A DNA stretch of 64,000 nt, taken from contig NZ_BMIH01000003.1 of the NCBI RefSeq assembly GCF_014641735.1, positions 496,001 through 560,000 of the forward strand, in the 5' to 3' direction. The notes under the pieces are model-generated. The model had not been told where the DNA came from and made no database searches. It worked only from the letters and a program-made list of their open reading frames with translations. Made by a program: the position numbers and the translations under genes. Positions 33,364-40,674 of the stretch are shown in pieces. How positions within the stretch are numbered: the stretch's first letter is position 1; each line of letters starts with the position of its first letter. Source of the DNA: Sphingomonas metalli (GTDB lineage Bacteria; Pseudomonadota; Alphaproteobacteria; Sphingomonadales; Sphingomonadaceae).

Positions 33364-34611
33364 TTGCACAAGCATCATAGCGCGCTGGGGCTAGCTGCCC
33401 GCTCGACTGCCCGTACCGTCGCGGGCCTCGACATCGCCAAGCGCAAGCCGGTCGATCCGGTGACGCTCGTCCGCCCGCACGCCGCTGCGCGCGCCGCCCG
33501 ATTCTTCGTCGAGAAGTTTCCGGGTCGCTCGATGTATGCGGTGAAGGCGAACCCGTCGCCCGACCTGCTGCGCGTCCTGTGGGACAATGGCATCACGCAT
33601 TACGATACCGCCTCGATCGCCGAGGTGCGGCTCGTCAAGGCAACCCTGCCCGGGGCGACCTGCTGCTTCATGCATCCGGTCAAGTCGGTCGAGGCGATCG
33701 GCGAGGCGTATTTCGTCCATGGCGTCCGCACCTTCTCGCTCGATAGCCTCGAGGAGCTGGCGAAGATCGTCGCGGCCACGACGCAGGACGATGGCAGTCC
33801 CGCCACCGACCTGACGCTGTGCGTGCGCATGCGCGTGTCGTCCGAATATGCGCAGCTGAGCCTCGGCGCGAAGTTCGGCGTGGGCGTGGAGGAATCGCGC
33901 GAGCTGCTGATCGCGACCCGCCAGGTCGCCGACGCGCTCGGCATCTGCTTCCATGTCGGCAGCCAGACCATGTCGCCCGACGCCTATTCCAACGCGATGG
34001 AGCGGGTGCGCGCCGCCATCGTCGGCGCGGCGGTGACGGTGGACGTGATCGACGTGGGCGGCGGCTTCCCGTCGGCCTATCCCGGCATGACCCCGCCGCC
34101 GCTGGAGCGTTTCTTCGAGACGATCCACCGCGCCTTCGAGAGCCTGCCTGTCTCCTATTCGGCCGAACTCTGGGCCGAGCCGGGCCGCGCCCTGTCGGCG
34201 GAATATGCCAGCGTCGTGGTGCGCGTCGAGCGTCGCCGCGGGGCCGAGCTGTTCATCAACGACGGCGCCTATGGCACGCTATTCGACGCGGCGCATATCG
34301 GCTGGACCTATCCCGTCCAGCTGCTGCGCCAGCCCGATAGCGAGGCGCGGGACATGGACTTCAGCTTCTGGGGTCCGACCTGCGACGACCTCGATCACAT
34401 GAAGGGTCCCTTCCCGCTGCCGGCCGACACCCGGGCCGGCGACTATTTCGAGATCGGGATGCTCGGCGCCTATGGCTCGGCGATGCGGACCGGCTTCAAC
34501 GGGTTCGGCACCGGCGACACGGTGATCGCGACCGACGAGCCGATGCTGTCCGTCTATGGCGAGGACCGGGACGTCGCAGCCGGGCGGACGGGCAACGTCG
34601 TCAAGCTGTAA
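33364..34611 (+). CDS. Ornithine-decarboxylase-like PLP enzyme (type III)
   Basis: Probably decarboxylates ornithine (or lysine) to putrescine. 415 residues; PLP-Lys in MYAVKANPSPD, GGGFPSAYPG for phosphate, WAEPGRAL, and active-site Cys/Asp in GPTCDDLDHM. Alanine-racemase-type barrel plus beta-domain. The TTG at 33364 has GGAGG 9 bases upstream; an ATG at 33334 would put the RBS inside the gene. Followed by a DHS-like gene, so polyamine synthesis is the likely pathway. Confidence 0.88.
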   Translation: MHKHHSALGLAARSTARTVAGLDIAKRKPVDPVTLVRPHAAARAARFFVEKFPGRSMYAVKANPSPDLLRVLWDNGITHYDTASIAEVRLVKATLPGATCCFMHPVKSVEAIGEAYFVHGVRTFSLDSLEELAKIVAATTQDDGSPATDLTLCVRMRVSSEYAQLSLGAKFGVGVEESRELLIATRQVADALGICFHVGSQTMSPDAYSNAMERVRAAIVGAAVTVDVIDVGGGFPSAYPGMTPPPLERFFETIHRAFESLPVSYSAELWAEPGRALSAEYASVVVRVERRRGAELFINDGAYGTLFDAAHIGWTYPVQLLRQPDSEARDMDFSFWGPTCDDLDHMKGPFPLPADTRAGDYFEIGMLGAYGSAMRTGFNGFGTGDTVIATDEPMLSVYGEDRDVAAGRTGNVVKL

Positions 34612-34638
34612 CGCACCATTTCTACTGGATTGCGAGAT

Positions 34639-34662
34639 CCCCTTCCGCTTCGGCGGAAGGGG
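34639..34662. promoter_or_regulatory. UUCG-capped hairpin between the two polyamine genes
   Basis: Perfect 10-bp stem CCCCTTCCGC (34639-34648)/GCGGAAGGGG (34653-34662) with a TTCG loop closed by C-G, an extra-stable tetraloop. No T-run follows immediately, so it is more likely an RNA-stability or partial-termination element than a full terminator. Confidence 0.55.
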
Positions 34663-34726
34663 CCGCTGTGGGTTTCCGCGTCCCCTTTTCCAATGACGAC
34701 GGGTTCTGGATAGCCAAGGGCGAACC

Positions 34727-35809
34727 ATGACCGACACGCTGACCAAGACCGCGAGCGCCAACGCGCCGATCAACGACACCCGCAAGGCCGAACTGCTGTC
34801 GAAGCAGGTCAAGCATATCGACATCAAGAGCTTCGACGCGCGCCCGATCGTCGACGCCATGGCGGACATGAGCTTCACCAGCCGCGATCTCGGCCGCGCG
34901 ACCAAGATCTACAACCAGATGCTGGCCGATCGCGACTGCTCGATCTTCCTCGTCATCGCGGGTTCGACCTCCGCCGGCGGCTGCATGGACCTCTATGCGG
35001 AGCTGGTACGCAACAACATGGTCGACGGCATCGTCGCGACCGGTGCGACCATCGTCGACATGGATTTCTTCGAGGGCCTCGGCCACAAGCACTATCAGGC
35101 GCTCGAGATCCCCGACGACGATACGCTGCGCTCGCTCTATATCGACCGCATCTACGACACCTATATCGACGAGGAAGCGCTACAGCACGTCGACCACACG
35201 ATCTTCGAGATCGCCGAGTCGCTGCCGGCCGGGCCCTACAGCTCGCGCGCCTTCATCCGCGAGATGGGCAAGTATCTGGTCGAGCACGGCAAGAAGGAGA
35301 ACAGCCTCGTCAAGCTCGCCTATGAGCATGACGTGCCGATCTTCTGCCCGGCCTTCGTCGACTCGTCGGCGGGCTTCGGCCTCGTCAAGCACCAGGTCGA
35401 CGCCGCCAAGGCGGGCAAGCCCTATGTGATGATCGACGCGGTGGCCGACTTCCGCGAGCTGACCGAGATCAAGATCGCGGCGGGCACCACGGGCCTGCTG
35501 ATGATCGGCGGCGGCGTGCCGAAGAACTTCATCCAGGACACGGTCGTCTGCGCCGAGATCCTCGGCCATGACGACGTGCAGGTGCACAAATATGCGGTGC
35601 AGATCACCGTCGCCGACGTGCGCGACGGCGCCTGCTCCTCGTCGACGCTGCAGGAGGCGGCGAGCTGGGGCAAGGTGAACACCGGCATCGAACAGATGGT
35701 GTTCGCGGAAGCGGGCTCGGTCATGCCGCTGCTCGCCTCGGACGCCTATCACCGCGGCCTGTGGAAGGACCGCCCGGTCCACCGCTGGGGCAAGCTGTTC
35801 GACAAGTAG
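34727..35809 (+). CDS. Deoxyhypusine-synthase-like protein, candidate homospermidine synthase
   Basis: 360-residue NAD-dependent aminobutyl/aminoalkyl transferase of the deoxyhypusine synthase fold. Visible: GSTSAGGCMD, CPAFVDSSAGFG, IGGGVPKNF, and the catalytic Lys in ASWGKVNTG (K316). Bacteria lack eIF5A, so hypusination is excluded; relatives condense polyamines, for example to homospermidine. Location downstream of the decarboxylase fits that, and sphingomonads of this type contain homospermidine. Substrate is inferred, not shown. Confidence 0.85.
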   Translation: MTDTLTKTASANAPINDTRKAELLSKQVKHIDIKSFDARPIVDAMADMSFTSRDLGRATKIYNQMLADRDCSIFLVIAGSTSAGGCMDLYAELVRNNMVDGIVATGATIVDMDFFEGLGHKHYQALEIPDDDTLRSLYIDRIYDTYIDEEALQHVDHTIFEIAESLPAGPYSSRAFIREMGKYLVEHGKKENSLVKLAYEHDVPIFCPAFVDSSAGFGLVKHQVDAAKAGKPYVMIDAVADFRELTEIKIAAGTTGLLMIGGGVPKNFIQDTVVCAEILGHDDVQVHKYAVQITVADVRDGACSSSTLQEAASWGKVNTGIEQMVFAEAGSVMPLLASDAYHRGLWKDRPVHRWGKLFDK

Positions 35810-35822
35810 GCCGCTGGAAGCC

Positions 35823-35855
35823 CTCGGTTCCGCCGGACCGGGGTCCCTTTTCTTT
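35823..35855 (+). terminator. Candidate intrinsic terminator after the DHS-like gene
   Basis: Stem CTCGGTTCC (35823-35831) with GGACCGGG (35835-35842), one bulged T and one T-G pair, loop GCC, followed at 35848 by TTTTCTTT. It sits 13 bases after the stop codon. Confidence 0.5.
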
Positions 35856-35927
35856 GCCCCGTCGCGTCGGTTGCGCGCGCTGTACGAGTCGTCCATCCCT
35901 GATCGGCATAAGAACGGGGGTGCACTC

Positions 35928-36356
35928 ATGCACAATGCCATTCTGCAACCCATAGTCGTGCTGATCGGCTGGACGCTGGTCATGCTGGCATGGGCGATCG
36001 CCACGCGGCTGCCGGCGATGCGCGCTGCCGGGGTCGACCTTGGCAGGCTGGTCGGCACCACCGCGGCCGACGCCGATCGCGCCCTGCCCAAGGCGGTGCA
36101 GTGGAAGGCGCACAACTACAATCATCTGACCGAACAGCCGACGCTGTTCTACGCCGTCTGCACCGTCATCGCGCTGACCGGCACGGGCAACGGCGTCAAC
36201 GCCTGGATCGCCTGGGTCTATGTGGCGCTGCGAATCGTCCACAGCCTCGTTCAGGCCACGGTGAACCGGGTCCAGCCGCGCTTCATCCTGTTCCTCTTAT
36301 CGACCCTCGCGCTGGTCGCGCTGACGCTCCACGCGGCGATGGCCGTCTTCCGCTAG
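35928..36356 (+). CDS. MAPEG-family membrane protein
   Basis: A 142-residue protein with four hydrophobic segments and the family-like HNYNHLTEQPTLFYAVC and RIVHSLVQATVN. MAPEG members are glutathione-linked enzymes or unknowns. ATG 35928 (MHNAILQPIVV) begins the first membrane segment; the upstream in-frame ATG lacks a ribosome site. Monocistronic. Confidence 0.85.
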   Translation: MHNAILQPIVVLIGWTLVMLAWAIATRLPAMRAAGVDLGRLVGTTAADADRALPKAVQWKAHNYNHLTEQPTLFYAVCTVIALTGTGNGVNAWIAWVYVALRIVHSLVQATVNRVQPRFILFLLSTLALVALTLHAAMAVFR

Positions 36357-36388
36357 AGCTGACAAATTAGGGTCATCCCACGCCCCAA

Positions 36389-36457
36389 CCGTTCGCCCTG
36401 AGCGAAGTCGAAGGGCCTGTGACTCACCAGTGCTTCGACTTCGCTCAGCACGAACGG
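36389..36457. repeat. Sphingomonad-type inverted repeat element
   Basis: Arms 36389-36413 and 36433-36457 are 25 bases each and pair at 23 of 25 positions; the core is CTGAGCGAAGTCGAAG and its complement. Loop of 19 bases. Elements with this CCTGAGCGAAGTCGAAGG core are scattered through sphingomonad genomes. It lies between convergent genes, where a bidirectional terminator would fit. Confidence 0.75.
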
Positions 36458-36491
36458 GTCGGGTGATGGCCGCCGATTCTCGATAGGTATG

Positions 36492-37703
36492 TCAGACCAC
36501 CATTTCCGCCGCCGGCGGATGGCCCAGAAAGGCCGTCGGGCTCGCAGTCGCGCCATAGGCTCCGGCGAGGAACACCGCGATCACGTCGCCCACCTCCGCT
36601 CGCGGCAGTGCCACCCGGTCCCCCAATCGGTCCAGCGGCGTGCAGAGCGGGCCGACCACGCTGACCGTCTCCTCGGCCGGCTCGCCCATCCGGTGCGCCA
36701 CCGCCAGCGGGTAGTTGCGGCGCACGACGGTGCCGAAATTGCCCGAGGCCGCCAACTGGTGGTTGAGCCCGCCGTCGAGGATCAGGAAGGTCTCGCCGCC
36801 GCTGTCCTTGCGGTCGACGATCCGCGCCAGATACACGCCCGCCTCCGCGACAAGCCAGCGCCCCAGCTCGATCGCGAAGCGGCTGTCGCGCAGGATCGCG
36901 GGCCGCTCCGCCAGCGCCGTCGCCAGCCGGGCACCGACCGCCTCGACGTCGAGCGGCATGTCGCCAGCGAAATAGGGCACGCCGAATCCGCCCCCCAGAT
37001 TGACGAGGGGCGGCGCCTGCCCGGCTTCCTCCGCCAGCCGCGCGGCCAGCGCCAGCGTCGCCGCCTGCGTGTCCGCTACGGCTTCGGCGGACAGCGCCTG
37101 ACTGCCCGCATAGACATGAAAGCCGCGCCAGTCGGCGCCGCTCGCGACCAGCCGCCGGACCAGCGCCGGGACCCGCGCCGCATCGATCCCGAAGGGTGAT
37201 GGCCGCCCCCCCATCTTCATCCCCGAACCCTTCAACTCGATATCGGGATTGACCCGCACGGCGAGCCGGGGCCGAATGCCGAGCCGCGCGGCGGTCGCCA
37301 GCGCCCGCGTCGCCTCGCCTTCGGATTCGATATTCAGCGTCACGCCTGCGGCGATCGCCGCCTCCAGCTCGGCATCCCGCTTGCCGGGTCCGGCAAAGCT
37401 GATCGTCGCTGCCTCCCGCACCGCCAGGGCGCGCGACAGTTCGCCGGCCGAGGCGACGTCCAGACCATCGACCAGCGGCGCGACCGCAGCGAGCAGGTCG
37501 GGGTGCGGGTTCGCCTTGATCGCATAGTGAAGGTCGATCCCCGGCATCGCCGCCCGGAACCGCGCGACGCGGCGTGCGACGATCGCGCTGTCATAAACGA
37601 AAGCGGGCGTCTGCTCCGCCCAATCGCTCGCCGGACGGCCGCCGATCGTCAGCATGCCGCGTTGATCGGCGAACTCGGGCGGCAGGGGTCCCATCGGCTT
37701 CAT
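36492..37703 (-). CDS. PLP-dependent decarboxylase, exosortase-A-associated type
   Basis: Type III PLP decarboxylase of 403 residues resembling the TIGR03099 family. PLP-Lys in HYAIKANPHPD, GGGFGVPYF, ELGRWLVAEAG and CTPLDRLGD near the C-terminus. Overlaps the ligase gene by 4 bases, and an acyl-carrier gene sits beyond. In most genomes these proteins accompany exosortase A polysaccharide loci and may supply an amine or acyl group. Diaminopimelate/ornithine-type activity is the alternative. Confidence 0.85.
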   Translation of the reverse strand: MKPMGPLPPEFADQRGMLTIGGRPASDWAEQTPAFVYDSAIVARRVARFRAAMPGIDLHYAIKANPHPDLLAAVAPLVDGLDVASAGELSRALAVREAATISFAGPGKRDAELEAAIAAGVTLNIESEGEATRALATAARLGIRPRLAVRVNPDIELKGSGMKMGGRPSPFGIDAARVPALVRRLVASGADWRGFHVYAGSQALSAEAVADTQAATLALAARLAEEAGQAPPLVNLGGGFGVPYFAGDMPLDVEAVGARLATALAERPAILRDSRFAIELGRWLVAEAGVYLARIVDRKDSGGETFLILDGGLNHQLAASGNFGTVVRRNYPLAVAHRMGEPAEETVSVVGPLCTPLDRLGDRVALPRAEVGDVIAVFLAGAYGATASPTAFLGHPPAAEMVV

Positions 37704-39202
37704 CGCAGCATCTCCGCACGCAGGCCCGCCCGGTCGAGCTTGCCGTTCGCGTTGCGCGGCAGGGCGTCGCGCCAGACATAGCGGGCAGGCTGCATGTAGG
37801 ACGGCAATTCGCGCTTCAGCCGTTCGGCCAGCGCCCCCTCGCCTGCCGGATCGCCGGCGGCCACCACCAGGATCGACTGGCCCAGCCGTTCGTCGGGCAG
37901 GCCGATCGCTACCGCTTCGCGCGTCTCGGGACCCGCCATGACCGCCTCCTCGACCTCCTGCGGACTGATCCGGTGCCCGGCCGACTTGATCATCTCGTCG
38001 TCGCGTCCCACGAAGCGGAGCAGGCCGTGTTCGTCCGCGATCACGGTATCGCCCGACCAGATGGCCATGCCGCCCGAGCTGGAAAAGCGGGGTGCGAGCC
38101 GAAAACGGGCTGCGGTGCGCTCCGCATCCTGCCAATAGCCCTGGGCGACGAGCGGCCCGGCATGGACCAGTTCGCCCGGCTCCCCCGCCGCGGCCCTGCT
38201 GCCGTCCGGCCGCACCACCATCACCTCCGCGAAGGGAATCGCGGAGCCGATCGATTCCGGATGCGCATCGACCAGCGAAGGTTCGAGATAGGTCGAGCGG
38301 AACGCCTCGGTCAGCCCGTACATCGGATAGAGGTCGGCGCTCGGAAACCGGGTGCGCAACACGCGCACCAGCTTCACGGTCAATGCCCCGCCCGAATTGG
38401 TCAGTCGCTTCAGCCGCGCTGCCGTCTCCGCCGGCCATTCCGTTTCCAGCAGGTGGATCCACAAGGGGGGCACACCCGCCAGCGTGGTGATCGCGAAGCG
38501 CTCGACGGCCTTCACCACGTCCCTGGGGGTCAGATAGTCGAGCGGCGTCACCGCGGCCCCGGCCGCCCAACTCGACAGCAACTGGCTCTGCCCATAGTCG
38601 AAGCCGAGCGGCAGCACCGCCAGCACGCGGTCCTCCGGCGCGATCCGCAGATAATGGGCGACCGAAATCGCGCCGAGCCACAGATTGGCATGGCTCAGCA
38701 TCACCCCCTTGGGCTGCCCCGTCGAACCCGAGGTATAGAGGATGGCGACCAGTTCGGCGGGATCGCGGGTCGATGGTGCGAGCCCGGGGCCCCGCATTGC
38801 GACCTCCGTGTCCGCCACGACCCGGCAGGCGGCCGGGACCTCATCGCCCGGCAGCGTCGCCGCCCGCGCGGGCTGGGTCACCAGCAGCCGCGCGCCGCTG
38901 TCCGCCAGGATGTGTGCGATTTGCGCATGGCGCAGCGCCGGATTGGCGGGCACATGGACGAGCCCGGCCCGGGCCGCCGCAAGCGGCAGGATGCAGGCGA
39001 TCCGCGTCTTGGGCAGCCAGCTGGCCACCCGGTCGCCCGGCACCAGCCCCTGCGCCGCCAGCCAGGCCGCTGCCGCCCCGACCGCCGTCTCCAGCCCCGC
39101 GAAGTCCATCACCCCCGCCCTATCGATCAGCGCAGGCGCGGCCGGATCGCCGCGCAGCGCCAGCCTGTCCAGTGTCCGGGGGACGGGGTCGAGCGCGATC
39201 AT
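37700..39202 (-). CDS. AMP-forming acyl-CoA ligase, exosortase-A-associated type
   Basis: ANL-superfamily enzyme of 500 residues: P-loop LYTSGSTGQPKGVM, then GLTEAFRSTY, WSGDTVIADEHG and the C-terminal Lys in PRNANGKLDR. Resembles TIGR03098. It probably activates an acid and loads it on the adjacent acyl-carrier protein. Divergent from the carrier gene, which starts 61 bases away. Confidence 0.88.
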   Translation of the reverse strand: MIALDPVPRTLDRLALRGDPAAPALIDRAGVMDFAGLETAVGAAAAWLAAQGLVPGDRVASWLPKTRIACILPLAAARAGLVHVPANPALRHAQIAHILADSGARLLVTQPARAATLPGDEVPAACRVVADTEVAMRGPGLAPSTRDPAELVAILYTSGSTGQPKGVMLSHANLWLGAISVAHYLRIAPEDRVLAVLPLGFDYGQSQLLSSWAAGAAVTPLDYLTPRDVVKAVERFAITTLAGVPPLWIHLLETEWPAETAARLKRLTNSGGALTVKLVRVLRTRFPSADLYPMYGLTEAFRSTYLEPSLVDAHPESIGSAIPFAEVMVVRPDGSRAAAGEPGELVHAGPLVAQGYWQDAERTAARFRLAPRFSSSGGMAIWSGDTVIADEHGLLRFVGRDDEMIKSAGHRISPQEVEEAVMAGPETREAVAIGLPDERLGQSILVVAAGDPAGEGALAERLKRELPSYMQPARYVWRDALPRNANGKLDRAGLRAEMLR

Positions 39203-39263
39203 CGTACCGCCATAGCAGGGCCGTTGCCGTTTTCACCCATGCGGGCTAGGGCCACCCGCGATA

Positions 39264-39557
39264 ATGACAGGCGGGGGCAACAGCTTGGATCCGGAAGCCG
39301 ACGGCGCCATCGCCGATCAGGTGCGCAAGGTGCTGGTCGAGGAACTCGGGCTCGATCCCGTCCGTGCCGCCGCGTTCGATGCGGACACGCCGCTGTTCGG
39401 CGCGCTGCCCGAACTCGACTCCATGGCGGTCGCCAGCGTGCTCACCGCGCTCGAGGACCAGCTCGGCATCGTCATCGACGACGACGAGGTCGACGGCGAC
39501 ATGCTGGAAACCTTCGGCGCGCTGGTCGCCTTCGCCACCGGCAAGCTCGCCGACTGA
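39264..39557 (+). CDS. Acyl/peptidyl carrier protein
   Basis: 97-residue carrier with the phosphopantetheine Ser53 in ELDSMAVASVL (DSM instead of the common DSL). Four-helix pattern and an acidic C-terminal half (VIDDDEVDGDM) fit. Its place beside the ligase suggests it carries that enzyme's product. ATG 39264. Confidence 0.88.
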   Translation: MTGGGNSLDPEADGAIADQVRKVLVEELGLDPVRAAAFDADTPLFGALPELDSMAVASVLTALEDQLGIVIDDDEVDGDMLETFGALVAFATGKLAD

Positions 39558-39577
39558 TCGCCGCGGGCGGCGACGGA

Positions 39578-40546
39578 TCACTCCGCCGCCTGCGCCATCT
39601 CCTCGAACTCCGCCGCCGCCAGGAAGCGCTCGGCATCCAGCGCGGCCATGCAGCCCGTGCCCGCCGCCGTCACCGCCTGGCGATAGACCTTGTCGGCGAC
39701 ATCGCCACAGGCGAACACGCCGGGCACCGAAGTGCGCGTCGACCCCGTCTCCACCGCGATATAGCCGTCATCGTCGAGCGCCAGATGGCCGCGAAACAGC
39801 TCGGTCGCCGGATGGTGGCCGATCGCGACGAAGCCGCCCTCCACGTCCAGCATCGAATGCGCGCCAGTGACCGTGTCCTCCAGCTCCAGCGCGACCAGAC
39901 CGGCGTTGCCGCCGCCATCGACGAACCGACGGACCTCCTTGTTCCACAGCACCGTGATGGCCGGATGCGCGAACAGTCGCTCCTGCAGGATACGCTCGGC
40001 CCGCAGCGAGTCGCGGCGATGGATCAGGGTCACGTCGGGCGAATGGTTGGTCAGGTAGAGCGCCTCCTCGACCGCGGTGTTGCCGCCACCGATCACCGCC
40101 ACCTTCTTGCCGCGGTAGAAGAAGCCGTCGCAGGTCGCGCAGGCGGACACGCCCTTGCCCTTCATCGCCTCCTCGCTCTCCAGCCCCAGCCATTTGGCCT
40201 GCGCGCCGGTCGCGATCACCAGCACCTCGCCCTCGTACACGTCGCCGCCGTCGCCGATCAGGCGGAACGGGCGCCGGGTCAGGTCGACCTCGACGATCGT
40301 GTCCCACATCAGGGTCGTGCCGACATGTTCGGCCTGCTTCTGCATCTGCTCCATCAGCCAGGGCCCCTGGATGACGTCGGCAAAGCCCGGATAATTCTCG
40401 ACATCGGTGGTCGTGGTCAGCTGGCCGCCGGGCTGGATGCCCTGCACCACGATCGGCTTCATGCCCGCCCGCGCGCCGTAGATGGCGGCCGACAGGCCGG
40501 CGGGACCGGAGCCGAGAACGAGCATGCGGGTGGAATGGGTGGCCAT
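39578..40546 (-). CDS. trxB: Thioredoxin reductase
   Basis: FAD/NADPH enzyme reducing thioredoxin; 322 residues. FAD fold VLGSGPAGLSAAIYGARAG, redox pair C136 and C139 (ACATCDGFF), NADPH fold VIGGGNTAVEEALYL and C-terminal FAD motif VFACGDVAD. Convergent with the carrier gene. Confidence 0.96.
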   Translation of the reverse strand: MATHSTRMLVLGSGPAGLSAAIYGARAGMKPIVVQGIQPGGQLTTTTDVENYPGFADVIQGPWLMEQMQKQAEHVGTTLMWDTIVEVDLTRRPFRLIGDGGDVYEGEVLVIATGAQAKWLGLESEEAMKGKGVSACATCDGFFYRGKKVAVIGGGNTAVEEALYLTNHSPDVTLIHRRDSLRAERILQERLFAHPAITVLWNKEVRRFVDGGGNAGLVALELEDTVTGAHSMLDVEGGFVAIGHHPATELFRGHLALDDDGYIAVETGSTRTSVPGVFACGDVADKVYRQAVTAAGTGCMAALDAERFLAAAEFEEMAQAAE

Positions 40547-40674
40547 GAGATGATCCTGTGTGAACTTATCCGCTCATCTAGTCGCGCCGCGCGCGAATTT
40601 GAACCGGAACCGATGCCCGTTGCGGGCACTCGAAGCCGTCCGCTTCGTTGAGCGATCGAGCGGAGAGGTTTGCG

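Noticed and set aside
37574-40651. Very long plus-strand open frame of 1025 codons
   Set aside because: It is antisense to the decarboxylase, ligase and trxB genes, Arg/His/Pro-rich and without family motifs; a high-GC shadow frame.
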